Source: Cunninghamia lanceolata
Taxonomy: Eukaryota > Streptophyta > Pinopsida > Cupressales > Cupressaceae
Reading direction: 5' to 3'
NCBI GenBank assembly: GCA_027924645.1
Contig: BSBN01000297.1
Location: 7,068,001 to 7,132,000, forward strand
Length of the DNA: 64,000 nt
Position numbers and translations under genes: made by a program. Under the pieces are notes generated by a model, which saw nothing but the letters and a program-made list of their open reading frames with translations, did not search any database and was not told the origin of the DNA. Of this stretch, positions 46,032 through 58,055 are shown one piece after another. Position 1 is the stretch's first letter, and each line of letters opens with the position of its first letter.

Positions 46032-47433
46032 TGGTGCAGGAGCATCAAGAGATTCAAGAGGATTCATATTATGTTTTGTGTTGTTTCATGTTGTCTAATG
46101 TTGTCTCATGAGGTAATAAGGTCCATTGGACCATTTCATTTTCATTTCATGTTGATTTCATGGCCTTGATGCCAATGGTTGTAAGCCTACGTGTGGCAGT
46201 CATATGTGGACTCCATTGTTTCATAGGTGGAGTCTATTGATTTGTAGCCATTCATGGCACATGGAGAAGGTTTGAACACCTTAAGAAGAGATAATTCACT
46301 TGTAGACAAAATCCATATGTAAACAAAATGTAATTAGTTGCAAGTAGTGACAAAACAGGGGCAGTTTGGTGGTTGCAGGGCAGTTTGGCCTCCCACTGAT
46401 CCAAAACTATCCCCAAACTAAACAACAAGGTTGAATGTAAGCTTCTAAAGGCCATGATCCTAGTGATTGCAGTGGGAAATAAAGTTTGGAGGAAGAACAA
46501 ATAAGAAGAATCTCAGTTTTCTACCAGTTTCCTATGTAATTCATTGTTTCTACCCATACTACTTTCCTGTATGAAGGTATCATAAGTGTTCATGATCATA
46601 GGTGGTTAGGGGTATGTGTTAAGATTTCATTACATCTGGTTTTAGCCTTTGAAACATTTATGTAACATAGTTTTGTTCATTTTTCTGTATAGTGGTTGTT
46701 AAACCCTATTCTAGGGTTTTAGAATAAAACCATGCATTTCTCCTCCATTCCACTAATTTGATTCTTCTTAATTAGTGGAATGGATTTTATTCTATTTGTT
46801 TGTGCATGTTAGAAAGATGTTTGGGTAGGGAATTGAGTATGAAGGAGTTTATATGAAGAAACCTAACAAACCCATGTGTTAGGTGTACTCTAAAGGGAAT
46901 AGCATAGCATAGAGCTTGCACAGTCAACTGTGAAACCCTAAAACCCCTCAAATCTATAGTTTTTCCATGTATGTGAGATGTCTAGATGGTTCAAGAAGTT
47001 ATGTGACTTCATTAAAGGGTAGTTGCTTTGTTAATTAGGGCTAATTAAGGCTCTTTCAATTAGGCCTGTTGTGAAGAAAGTGTCACTTGTTCCAAAATAA
47101 CCCACACTAAATTTTTGATATGTCATCAAGGTCCCAAAAGGGTCTTTGAAACCATTCCTATTTGCCCATGAAGATGTCTAGACTAGAAATTATCCTTTGT
47201 CAGGTCTAACAATAGGGCTACAAGGAATTTGCCTAGTTTGTGAGGGAAGTGGCTTGTATGCAGGCATGAGACCCTATTGGATGGTTAGGATAGGTTTTTC
47301 AAAGTGTTAAAAGGCTCTCCATATGTTTGTCTCCAAGGGAATGAGTGCTTGATGTCATATCTCATATGAACCATAAGTATAGGCCTGTCAAACTCCTTGA
47401 AAACTGCCTTGTCTTTCCTTGTCCTCTGCATCA
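46032..47433 (+). repeat. Element F 5' LTR
   Basis: It starts TGGTGCAGGAGC and ends CCTCTGCATCA. It matches 52841-54236 with scattered changes and a few small indels. Confidence 0.95.
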
Positions 47434-47436
47434 TAT

Positions 47437-47450
47437 TTGTATTAGAGCCA
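47437..47450 (+). promoter_or_regulatory. Primer-binding site of element F (initiator Met tRNA type)
   Basis: TTGTATTAGAGCCA, three bases after the LTR, differs at two positions from TGGTATCAGAGCCA, the usual plant iMet primer site. Confidence 0.8.
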
Positions 47451-47527
47451 CAAAAGGTTCTACCACTTGGTTGTGAGGAAAGTTTTGGTTTATGTTAGCA
47501 GAAGAGAGTGAAGGAGAGGCTAGCATC

Positions 47528-48520
47528 ATGCCCCTAAAAGGGATGACCACAGAGTTTGTTAATAAATTCCAAGAGATGGAAGAGAAGATTAAGATTGGAG
47601 TCAAGGAAGCACTCTAGGTTGAATTGAAAGTAATGAGGAAAGGGAAGAGACTAGAGGAGGATTTTGATAAAGAAGAGGAGATAGGGGAAGAAGAAGAGGA
47701 ACCCTAAAGGCAGGAGGTAGATATACCTGCAGATCTGAAATATTTTCTTGAAGACATCAAGTCAATTGGCAAGAATTCCTCAGAGGCTCGAATGGAGATC
47801 CCAATGTTTAGTAGGAAGATGGATGCAGATGAAGTCATGGAGTAGATTGAGGCCTTAAACAATTATTTTGAGTACAAGGAGGTACCTGAGAATAAGAGGG
47901 TGAGGTTTGTCAAAACAAAACTGAAAGGTGCTGCACTCACATGGTGGAATTACACGCAAGGTGAGAGGGTGAAGAATGGGAGAAGTATGATCACTTCTTG
48001 GAGCAAGATGTTGGAAAGGATCAAATCTCAGTTTCTACCAGTAGATTATGAGGTGTAGATCTACAAGAAGATGCAAAATCTCAAATAGAGGGACATGGAT
48101 GTGTCCACCTACACTGAAGAGTTTCACAAACTTACTCTCAGATGTGGGCATGTAGAAGATGAGAAGTGAAAAGTGGCAAGGTATATCAATGGCCTGAAAT
48201 TCAGTATCCAAGATGAGATTAGCATATTGACCCTTGAGATAGTAGATAAATGTTTTCAAATAGCACTAAGGGCTAAAGAGAAGTTGAAGAGGAAAGGTGA
48301 GCAGCAAAACAGAGGTAGAGGGGGCAAATATTAGTTTCAGAGAAGCCAAGGTGAGTCTAGCTCTCAAGAACAAAGTGGAGATTCAAGTTCAAGAGGAGGC
48401 TTTAGAGGAAGGAGACCCAATGGAAGGGGTAGGTTTGGTGGACCAGACAGAGGTTCTAGTGTCTTCACAGGGAGATGCTTCAATTGTAACCAAGTAGGGC
48501 ACACCATGAATAAGTATCCT
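47528..48520 (+). pseudogene. gag: Element F gag
   Basis: The ATG at 47528 (MPLKGMTTEFVNKF) starts the frame that runs on into pol. Gag core motifs are KLKGAALTWWNYTQGER and MITSWSKMLERIKSQFLP, then DVSTYTEEFHKL and RYINGL. An Arg/Gly/Ser-rich stretch leads to a zinc knuckle, CFNCNQVGHTMNKY (about 48477-48518), whose last Cys is now Tyr. In-frame stops are TAG at 47615, 47843, 48056, 48086 and 48332, TAA at 47705 and TGA at 48167. Confidence 0.9.
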
Positions 48521-49130
48521 AAGAAAGCCTTAAGCTCTCATGGAGGAGAGAGAAGGAACCAGTTGATCCAGGAAGATGATTGCCAAAGTGTCAATTCCCC
48601 AATTGGAAGTGCAGCCCCAATTCATGATGGAGAAAGCTTGATGATGAGGAGGACCATGTTGAAGGTGCCTCAAACAATAGAACCCCCTCAGAGGAAGACA
48701 CTATTTAGAACCACATGCAAGGCCTATGGTAAGATATGGAAGGTATTTGTTGATTCAAGTTCAGCTAAAAATTTGGTTTCTATAGAAATGGTAGACAAGT
48801 TGAAATTGAAAAGACTACCTCATGCTAACCCCTATAAAGTGTCATGGTTGAATAAGGGGCAGCAGGTCTTAGTAGATGAACAATCTTGGGTAGATTTTGA
48901 TATAGGAGAGTATAGGGATAAGATATTGTGTGGTATAATCCCCATGGATGCTTGTCATTTTCTATTAGGGTGTCCTTGGAAGTATGATGTGCAATCCCAA
49001 CATGATGGGAAGTCAAATTCTTTCATCATAACCAAGAATGGTAGGAAGTATAAGATGGATCCTTTTCCAGATGAGAGTGTGGATAAGAACATTGGGTCAA
49101 GTGTCATGATAGTAAGTGGGAGAGAGTTTC
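48521..49130 (+). pseudogene. pol: Element F protease
   Basis: In the long open stretch 48506-49852, WKVFVDSSSAKNLVSIEMVD corresponds to the active site, where the family has VDSGST or similar, so the Gly after DS is now Ser. The downstream VSWLNKGQQVLVDEQSWVDF and MDACHFLLGCPWKYD match the chromovirus protease region. With the Gly lost the enzyme is probably inactive. Confidence 0.85.
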
Positions 49131-50600
49131 TTAATACCCTAAAGGAGGAAGGAACCCAAGGGTATTCTATAATTTTGAAACCTAAAATTAGTCCTAATTT
49201 GCATAGTCATAGTAAGGAAGAAGTCCCCAAGGAGGTGCAGCAGTTGTTGGAGAAATACAAGGGTATCATGGTGGAGGAGATGCCTAATGCATTGCCACAT
49301 ATCAGGGACATAAGCCATCAGATTGACTTCATACCAGGGTCTACATTGCCAAACAAACCAGCCTACAAGATGACTCCATGTCAAAATGAGGAGATTGCCA
49401 AGCAAGTGCAAGAGTTGTTAGATAAGGGTTTGGTGAGAAAGAGCCTTAGTCCATGTGCTGTCCCAATAGTCCTAGCCCCTAAAAAGGATGGTAAGTGGAG
49501 AATTTGTATGGATTCTAGGGAAATTAATAAGATCACCATAAGATATAGGTTCCCTATGCCTAGGATTGAAGATCTAATTGACTATTTGGGAGGGGCTCGT
49601 TATTTCTTCAAGATTGATCTCAAGAGTGGGTATCATCAAATTAGAATAAGGCAAGGGGATGAATGGAAGACTATCTTCAAGACAAATGAAGGTATTTATG
49701 AGTGGTTGGTGATGCCATTTGGCCTATCCAATGCCCCAAGTACATTCATGTGCCTCATGAATGAGGTGTTGAAATATTTCATTGGAAAATTTGTTGTGGT
49801 ATATCTTGATGATATTCTTGTGCTTAGCAGGACAAAGGAAGAGCATTTGTAGCACTTGGACTTGGTTTTGAAGAAGTTGCATGATGAAAAGTTGATGGTT
49901 AACATGGAGAAGAGTGTCTTCATGAAGGAAGAACTCACCTACCTTGGTTTTCTCATCTCCCAAGGTAATTTGAAGATGGATCTAATAAAGGTGGAGGCTA
50001 TTTTGTCATGGCCAACTCCCAAGACAGTAGGTGATGTGAGAAGTTTTCATGGATTGGCAACATTCTATAGAAAGTTCATCAAAGGTTTCACTCACATATG
50101 CGCACCCATCCTAGATACCATCAAGGGAGGACAAAAATGTAAGTTTTCTTAGACCAAGGCAACTAATGAATCATTTGAAATTTTGAAAAAGAAAGTAGCA
50201 CAAAAACCTATTCTCATTTTGCTTGATTTTAATAAGTTGTTCACGGTGGAATGTGATGCTAGTAACCTTTCTATAGGGGTTGTCTTGAGTCAAGAAGGTA
50301 GACTGGTTGCTTTCTTTAGTGAGAAACTCAATGAAGCTAAGAGGAAGTATTCTAACTATGACTTGGAATTATATGCAATGGTACAAGCCTTGAAGAAATG
50401 GAGGCATTATCTTTTGCCTAAAGAATTCATTGTTTACACTAACAATCATGCTCTTAGTTTTCTGAATTCATAGGAGAAACTCAATCACAAACATATGAAA
50501 TGGGTTGAACAACTTCAAGCCTACACTTTTTCCATCAAGCACAAGAAGGGGCAGACCAATAAAGTGGCAAATGCATTGAGTAGAAGGGTGTGTATGGTTC
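49131..50600 (+). pseudogene. pol: Element F reverse transcriptase and RNase H
   Basis: RT has LPNKPAYKMTPCQNEEIAKQ, KDGKWRICMDSREINKITIR, FKIDLKSGYHQIRIRQGDEW, MPFGLSNAPSTFMCLMNEVL and an intact YLDD (about 49805). A TAG at 49850 stands where CAG is expected in EEHLQHL. RNase H spans about 50150-50600 (FTVECDASNLSIGVVLSQEG, YDLELYAMVQALKKWRHYL, KGQTNKVANALSRR). TAG codons at 50150 and 50471 interrupt it. The reading frame itself is not shifted. Confidence 0.93.
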
Positions 50601-50689
50601 TAGAAATTCAGTTGCAAAGTGTGGGAATTGATTCCCTCAAGCACATGTACAAGGATGATAAAGATTTCAAGGAGATATATGAGGTTTGC

Positions 50690-51766
50690 ACTCAATTTTT
50701 TGATTCTTATCATACTAATTTCTCTGATTTTTTGTTGCAGCAAGGGTTTTTGTTCAAAGGGAGCCAATTGTGTGTTCCTAGGTGGTCCATGAGGTAGAAC
50801 ATCATAAAAGAGAAGCATTGTGGCAGTCTAGGAGGCCACTTTGGGCTTGATAAAACACTAGAATAGGTGAAAAGGTTCTACTTTTGGCCAAGGTTGCAAT
50901 CAAATGTCAAAAAATTTGTTGAAGGTTGCAGCATATGCCAAAGGGCTAAGGGAACATCATCAAATGTCAATTTATATCAACCACTCCCTATTCCTAATAG
51001 GTTATGAGAGAGTATTAGCATGGATTTTGTTTTGGGTCTTCTTAGGACTCAAAGTGGTTTTGATAGCATCTTTGTTGTGGTGGATAGGTTTAGTAAGATG
51101 GCTCACTTTTTGCCATGTAAATGCGCTAATGATGCTTCCCATATTGCTGGCTTGTTCTTCAAAGAAATTGTTAGGATACATGGTTTGCCTCTAAACATTG
51201 TGACTGATAGGGATCCTAGTTCTGTGGGCCACTTTTGGAGTACTTTGTGGAAGAAGTTGGGCACTCAATTGTCTTTTACTTCAGCCTATCACCCTCAAAC
51301 TGATGGCCAAATCGAGGTGGTGAATAGGTCATTGGGAAATCTTCTTAGATGTCTCACAAAGTAGCATGGAGAGGCATGGGATATGATCATCTCTCAAGCA
51401 GAGTTTGCCTATAATGATTCCACCAATAGAAGCACAAGGAGAAGTCCTTTTGAGGTTGTCTATGGGATTCATCCAATGGGGATTCTTGAACTAAGGGATC
51501 TACATGGATTGGAGAGAAGGGGTGCTCAAGGAGAAGACTTTTCATTGACCATGAAGGACATCCATGATAGAGTGAGAGAGACTCTCCAAAAGAATAGAGA
51601 AAAATACAAGGAGAATGCCAATGAGAGGAAGAGAGATGTGTAGTATAAGGTAGGAGACTTGGTGATGGCTCACTTGAAGAAAGAAAGGCTTCCAAAGGGG
51701 CAGCCAACAAAACTCCTCATGAAGAAGATTGGTCCTTGTCGAATTGTGCACAAGTTTGGTCCTAAT
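50690..51766 (+). pseudogene. pol: Element F integrase, first copy
   Basis: The zinc finger reads EKHCGSLGGHFGLDKT ... CSICQRAKG (50812-50949). The catalytic core is [20 protein letters not shown] (first Asp), NIVTDRDPS (second Asp) and [12 protein letters not shown] (Glu), all present. Stops are TAG at 50795, 50864, 51362 and 51641, and TGA at 51005 where Trp is expected. The C-terminal part LMKKIGPCRIVHKFGPN is cut at 51766, where a second copy of the core begins. Confidence 0.92.
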
Positions 51767-52482
51767 GACATCTTCCTAGGACTCAAAGAGGTTTTGATAG
51801 CATCTTTGTTGTGGTGGATAGGTTTAGTAAGATGGCTCACTTTTTCCCATGTAAATGCACTAATGATGCTTCCCATATTGCTAGCTTGTTCTTCAAAGAA
51901 ATTGTTAGGATACATGGTTTGCCTCTAAACATTGTGACTGATAGGGATCCTAAGTTTGTGGGCCACTTTTGGAGTACTTTGTAGAAGAATTTGGGCACTC
52001 AATTATCTTTTACTTTAGCCTATCACCCTCAAACTGATGGCCAAACTGAGGTGGTGAATAGGTCATTGGGAAATCTTCTTAGACGTCTCACAAAGAAGCA
52101 TGGAGAGGCATGGGATATGATCATCCCTATAATGAGTCCACCAATAGAAGCATAGGGAGAAGTCCTTTTGAGGTTGTCTATTGGAATCATCCAAGAGGGA
52201 TTCTTGAACTAAGGGATCTACATGGATTGGAGAGGTGTGCTCAGGGAGAAGACTTTGCATTGGCCATGAAGAACATCCATGATAGAGTGAGAGAGACTAT
52301 CCAAAAGAATACAGAAAAATACAAGGAGAAAGCCAATGAGAGGAAGAGAGATGTGCGGTATAAGGTAGGAGACTTGGTGATGACTCACTTGAAGAAAGAA
52401 AGGCTTCCAAAGGGGCAGCCAACAAAACTCCTCATGAAGAAGATTGTTCCTTGCCGGATTGTGCACAAGTTTGGTCCTAATG
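51767..52482 (+). pseudogene. pol: Tandem duplicate of the integrase core in element F
   Basis: From CTTCCTAGGACTCAAAG onwards this repeats 51035-51766 (offset 734 bp at the start and 715 at the end, owing to a 19-bp loss near 52123). The second copy lacks the segment with the first catalytic Asp and zinc finger. It has a shift relative to the first copy but runs on into the true C-terminus. The duplication is internal to one element and absent from the expected gene structure. Confidence 0.93.
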
Positions 52483-52817
52483 CCTATGAGATTGAACTTC
52501 CTCAAGGCTTGGCTATATCCACCATCTTTAATGTTTCAGACTTATTTCCTTGCAAAGGTGACAGTGTTGTAGGTCTAGATGTAGGTTTAACAACATAAGG
52601 GAATGAAGAATGGATTAAGGACCTACCACCTAGCCAACCATTGAAGTTGGAGACCATATTAGACACCAAAGTGATAAAAAAGACTAGAAAGAAGACCTAT
52701 AAGGAGTACCTTGTCAAATGGAGTGGCTTACCTACTAAAGATGCCACTTGGATGAGTGAAGAAGACATTTTGAAGCATGATACCATTGTTGTTGATCTGG
52801 TTCCTCAAGGGACTTGA
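52483..52817 (+). pseudogene. pol: Element F integrase C-terminus and chromodomain
   Basis: After YEIELPQGLAISTIFNVSDL (integrase end) comes a stop, and then a chromodomain at about 52650-52810 with TYKEYLVKWSGLPTKDATW and MSEEDI, ending in TGA at 52815-52817. Chromodomains of this class can direct integration to marked chromatin, which is established for chromoviruses in general. The aromatic positions Y, W and W are present. Confidence 0.92.
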
Positions 52818-52840
52818 GTTCTTTTCCATCCCTGGGAGTA

Positions 52841-54236
52841 TGGTACAGGAGCACCAAGAGATTCAAGAGGATTCATATTGTGTTTTGTGCTGTTTCATGT
52901 TGTCTAATGTTGTCTCATGATGTAATAAGGTCCATTGGATCATTTCATTTTCATTTCATGTTGATTTCATGGCCTTGATGCCAATGGTTGTAAGCCTACT
53001 TGTGGTAGTCATAGGTGGAATCCATTGTTTCATAGTTGAAGTCCATTGTTTCATAGGTGGATTCTATTGATTTGTAGCCATTCATGGCACATGGAGAAGG
53101 TTTGAACACCTTAAGAAGAGATAATGCATTTGTAGACAAAATCCATATGTAAACAAAATGTAATTAGTTGCAAGTAGTGACAAAACAAGGGCAGTTTGGT
53201 GGTTACAGGGCATTTTGGCCTCCCACTAATCCAAAACTACCCCCAAACTGATCAAAAAGGTCCAATGTAGTCTTCTAAAGGCCATGATCCTAGTGATTGT
53301 AGTGGGAAATGAAGTTTGGAGGAAGAACAAATAAGAAGAATCCTAGTTTTCTGCCAGTTTCTTATGTAATTTGTTGTTTCTGCCTGTACTACTTTCCTGT
53401 GTGAAGGTGTCATAAATGCTCATGATCATAGATGGTTAGAGTTATGTCTTAATATTTCATTGCATCTGGTTTGAGCCTTTGAAACATTTCTATAACATAG
53501 TTCTATTCATTTTTCTGTATAGTAGTTGTTAAACCCTATTCTAGGGTTTTGGCATAAAACCATGCATTTCTCCTCCATTCCACTAGTTTGATTGTTCTTA
53601 ATCAGTGGAATGGATTTTATTCTATTTTTTTTGCATGTTATGAAAGATGTTTGGGCAGGGAACTGAGTAGGAAGGAGTTTATTTGAAGAAACCTAACAAA
53701 CTCATGTGTTAGGTGTACTCTAAAGGGAACAACATAGCATAGAGCTTGTATAGTCAACTGTGAAACCCTAAAACCCCTAAAATCCATAGGTTTACCATGT
53801 ATGTGAGATGTCCAGATGGTTTAGGAAGTTCTATGACTTCATTAAAGGGTAGTTGCTTTGTTAATTAGGGATAATTGAGGCTCTTTCAATTAGGCCTGTT
53901 GTGAAGAAAGTATCACTTGTTTCAAAACAACCCACACTAAATTTTTGATAGGTCATCAAGGTCCCAAAAGCGTGTCTGAAACCATTCCTATCTTCCCATG
54001 AAGATTCTAGACTGGAAATTATCCTCTGTCAGGTCTAAAAATAGGGCTACAAGGAATTTGCCTAGTCTGTGAGGGAAGATTGGATGGTTGGGATAGGTTT
54101 TGCTAAGTGTCAAAAATCTCTCCATATGTTTGTCTCCAAGGGAATGAGTGCTTGATGTCATATCTCATATGAACCATAAGTATAGGCCTGTCAAACTCCT
54201 TGAAAACTACCTTGTCTTTCCCTGTCCTCTGCATCA
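52841..54236 (+). repeat. Element F 3' LTR
   Basis: It starts TGGTACAGGAGC and ends CTCTGCATCA. The sequence before it (TTCCATCCCTGGGAGTA) does not show a strong purine tract. Confidence 0.95.
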
Positions 54237-54241
54237 TTAGG
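54237..54241. repeat. Target-site duplication of element F, right copy
   Basis: TTAGG, identical to 46027-46031. Confidence 0.93.
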
Positions 54242-54934
54242 AGATTTATTATTCTTGCTTATCTTACATGCAGTAACTATAGGAGTACATACAAGTTTAG
54301 AATCCTCCATCCTAAACTTCTTCAACATTTCCTTAATATACTTTGGCTGTGAAATGAAAATACATTTTTTAATTGACTGATTTATAACCCAAGGAAGAAA
54401 TTCATTTCCCCACACATTGACATTTCAAACTCTTTATGCATCTCCTCTGTAAATCTCTTGCACATACCTTCATTTCCTCCAAAGATTATATTATCAACAT
54501 ATACCACCACAATCAGGATTTGATCTTCTTCAACTTTGAAGTACAAATTGTAAGGTCCACCCTTTTCACACTAGATAGATACTTCTATATGCTCTTATGG
54601 CTTGATACTTTGAGGACTATATTATTTTACTAATATAATGATATTTTATATATGTATGTAGGGGCCTATGTTTCATTGTGTTTGGATATTATGTAAGTGG
54701 GTTTTGTGTGTGTGACTAGAAATTGGGTGTTATTTTGTAGTTGTGATTTCTAGACTTGTGTGTTTTAGAATATTGATTGTTAGAGAAATTACATGATTGA
54801 AATAATTTAATGTTTGAGTGAATGGATTTATTTTAGATTTAAATATCTATATTTAAACAGAATTTTGAAAATAAATGTTGTATAGTTAAATAGATTTTAT
54901 GAGAAATGGCTAGTTAATATTTGATTGTATGTTT
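54237..54934 (-). pseudogene. pol: Copia segment E1, right part: RT with catalytic box and flanking DNA
   Basis: The minus-strand piece up to about 54570 encodes IFISQPKYIKEMLKKFRMED and the neighbourhood of the YVDD box (TATGTTGATAATATA, so one Asp now reads Asn). It is the continuation of 45374-46026. Beyond 54570 the sequence up to 54934 is non-coding and AT-rich but is shared with E2. Confidence 0.85.
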
Positions 54935-56924
54935 ACTTTAATATTTCTTTGGATATTATAGATATTTTGGATTTGAATTATATGAATGTTACATTATAAT
55001 GAATGTGATGAGATAGTTTATTAATGGTTATGCATTTATCAAAAGAATTTATTAAGTGAATTAATTAATGTTTAGATTATATCTCATGTGTTATTGGATC
55101 ATGAACAATACACACTTTTGTTATACATTATTTCATTTGCTTTGGCTACTAATGTTTGAAGTGAGTGTGCAGGTGGGTGGCCAAGATATAGGTTTTTGGA
55201 GGTTTTCAAGAACTTTCTTATGTGTTTTCCCCATTAAGCTTAGTCTTACTCATGGGAGGAGTAAATACTAATATGTGTGGGTGTATGTGTGTGATACAAA
55301 TTTATTTTGATTATTAATTCTTATTTATTTATTTATTTGTGTTCCTTTGGCCCATTTTTGATTATTTTTATTATTGTTCTTTAAAAAATTATGGAAAAGA
55401 AAATTTATTATTGTTGATAATGTAAGTTGTGGGGAAGGGAAGAGTTAAGGCAATTTATTATTGTGGGGATTTGAAATAGGAGAAGATTCCCCTTTTGGCT
55501 ATTATGGGAATGTGATAATGTATTTTTAGGGGGTCATTTATGTGAGTTGAATATTAGGTTTGCATGTTTGGTTTTATATATTGTGGTTGAATTTTGAAAA
55601 AAAGGGGAAGGAAGATGCATGGGAAGAGGAAATAATGGAAGGAAGAAAATGGTAGAGTTTTACTATGTTGAAAGGAATTGTGGGCTCTCTCTAACTTGGT
55701 GAGAGATGAGGTATGAGCTTTGTTATTTTTTTTGTTGAATGAGGTTTTGTTATAAAATGTTCTTTGTATGAAATCTCTGTTGTAAATGGAATTATGGGAA
55801 TTTTCATATGTTTGGGAATGGGTTGTACTAGGATTGGCACTCCAACTCTGATGAGGGCCTCCCATGTAATGGGGAAGAGAGATGTGGATCTCTCTTGGGT
55901 TGGTATGTCGACTTTGGCTGTAATTTGTGTTTATTCCTGCACAGGGGTGTTAAAGAAATATATTTATATATTGATGATAAGGTGTTGTGGGTTGTGGAAA
56001 GAATGGGTGAATGATGGAGGTTATGGAAGGTGGATGGATTTTGGGAGATGTGGAGATTGTTTATGGAGAGTATGTTGTTGAATGTGTGGTGAATTATGGT
56101 GTGTATGTGTGGTGATTTTGTGGTGTGACAGAGGTGCTATGGTGGTTGGGAAAATGATATTTGTTGTGTTTATGCTTTGTGAAGGAAGAAAGTTGTTTCT
56201 CTAGAGCCCAAGAGGGAAGACTTTTCCCCCTCTCTCCCCCTTATGGATTCCAAATGGACTTCATCATTTGTGCTAAACCATTGGGGTGTATTGTATTTGT
56301 TTTTTGTGTTGTCTGTGTTTGTAGAAAGTTGTAGTTTTCATGTGTATGTGTGTTGTATGTGTGTATTTTTGTGTGTATTCACATTCCTGGAAACCTCCAA
56401 CTCAGGGGTGGGGTTGTGAATCAACCCCTATGGTAGGGAGGAGAGAAGTCCTAGCCATCTCTGTTGACATCTTTGTTGCAGGATTGATGTGTAGAAGTTT
56501 TGAAGACCTATTGCAATAAAAACCTGTTACCCTATTGAGGAAACAAGAAATGGATTGGATGTGAATCCAATATTATGGCTTCATGCCATTGTAAAATGTG
56601 TAGAAATTAATATGTTCATAAACAATTAATTTTATATTTTGCATTTAAACTTGTGTTGATGTTGTGAACAAGATTATAAAATTTATTACTCTTCTAAATG
56701 GTCTATTTTTCCTGTTATCATTCATTGAAACAAGCATCTTTTATTTCATTAAATGGTAGTATTATATATATAATGGAAATTGTTATGTAAAACAAGTATT
56801 TTGGAGTGCATTTTTTATAAACTTCTTAGTAAAATATATTTTTCCAATTTAATGTTTATTTAAATTAAATGTAAATGTGAGTGGTTTGGTTATTAATACA
56901 TTATTCTTGAATATTCATCTTCAT
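54935..56924. other. Unassigned AT/GT-rich DNA between the E copies
   Basis: I see no gene or element ends in about 2 kb. The content is GT-rich, with TGTGTGTATGTGTGT-like stretches near 56340 and 55270 and TATTTATT runs near 55325. Open frames of up to 105 codons have no recognisable motif and strange composition. Confidence 0.5.
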
Positions 56925-57600
56925 CAGACATTTCTACAATACTGCTTTAACCATCTGAAACAAAGAATGCTTTCATCTTGTGTATCAGGATGCACTACCA
57001 CTTGAATTCCAACACAAGAACTAAACTTGCAGAGCAACCCAACACTAGAAACTCCAAGGGAAAGTAGATACAAACAATATAAGCATGTTCTAGATTTGCA
57101 AGTCAAGAAACCTCAATGTGGAGAAATGTGGAGCAATCTCATTTCTCCCAGACAACCTTCTTCACAAGCAAACACTCTGTCAAACACATCTTCCACTGCC
57201 TCACAATCCAAAACCTAAAAATCTGGATATAACACCTATGAACATCTCTGATCATCACTTCCAAACTGCACAAGCATATCTTCAACCATGAAGAAATGTG
57301 GAGCACAACACTGAACACACCTCTGTCACATTGCACACTCTTTCATTCAAATTTTCTCATAACCATTTGCATCAGAAATATGTAAAAAACCTTCTCATCA
57401 TCCTCAAACACTTCTCATCATGACTACACTAGAGGTTGACATTAGGCCACGATATAGATGACAACATAGTGCAACATTCTTCAACAATACCAACATTCTT
57501 TACACTATGGTTGATATCAATATGACATCAAACCATAACACATCTAATAACTCCAATGTTAGGGGTTGACATCAATGATAACACCAACAAGCTTCCAACA
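56925..57600 (-). repeat. Truncated LTR of copia E2
   Basis: The minus-strand start is TGTTGGAAGCTTGTTGGTG at 57600, preceded by an AAAGGGGAAGA-like tract. It matches 44234-44915. Confidence 0.8.
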
Positions 57601-58055
57601 ATCTTCCCCTTTGTCATTGATGGCAAAACCAACTCTAAAAAAAAACATCAACAAAAAAATCAAACAACTCTGCAACCAGCAGCACTCCCCCTGACTGGGG
57701 CATCTCTTATTCTTCTACTTCATAGACTTCTTCTCCCCCTACCTGAGGACTTCTTCATTCTCTTATGAACACACTCTCTCACCCTATGTTTTCCAAACAA
57801 ACTTTCCTACACTATGGTTTTTCAACCACCCTAAATCTCTCCCCCTTTGACATCAATGGCAAAGGGAAACAAACTCAACCAACTCTCTTTCCTGCATACT
57901 CCACACTTTCCTCTTCTGCATTGAATTATTTTTCACTCCCCCTTAGGGGCAGCCTTCAACATCATTCTAGGACCAAGAATATATCTTGAAATGCTTCCTA
58001 GACAAATGCACACACTTATGCATCTAATTAAGAGAAGGAGAGGAATAACCCCTAA

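Larger units (their letters stand above)
46032..54236 (+). mobile_element. Element F: chromodomain Ty3/gypsy retrotransposon (chromovirus)
   Basis: LTRs of 1402 and 1396 bp, a perfect TTAGG duplication, an initiator-Met-tRNA-like primer site, one continuous gag-pol frame and a C-terminal chromodomain define a chromovirus. It interrupts the minus-strand copia segment E1, and E2 gives the uninterrupted version. A 0.73-kb part of integrase is duplicated in tandem. Stops are mostly TAG. Confidence 0.96.

Noticed and set aside
48297..48497. Plus-strand ORF of 66 codons in element F
   Set aside because: The adjacent frame encodes the gag Arg/Gly stretch and zinc knuckle, so this is an out-of-frame shadow.
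51387..51751. Minus-strand open frames of 69 to 107 codons over the F integrase
   Set aside because: They are complementary shadows of the plus-strand integrase frame and recur at 52063-52505 only because the core is duplicated.
55554..56081. Two overlapping opposite-strand ORFs of about 105 codons
   Set aside because: No recognisable motifs, low-complexity GT-rich sequence, and no supporting context such as a second copy.
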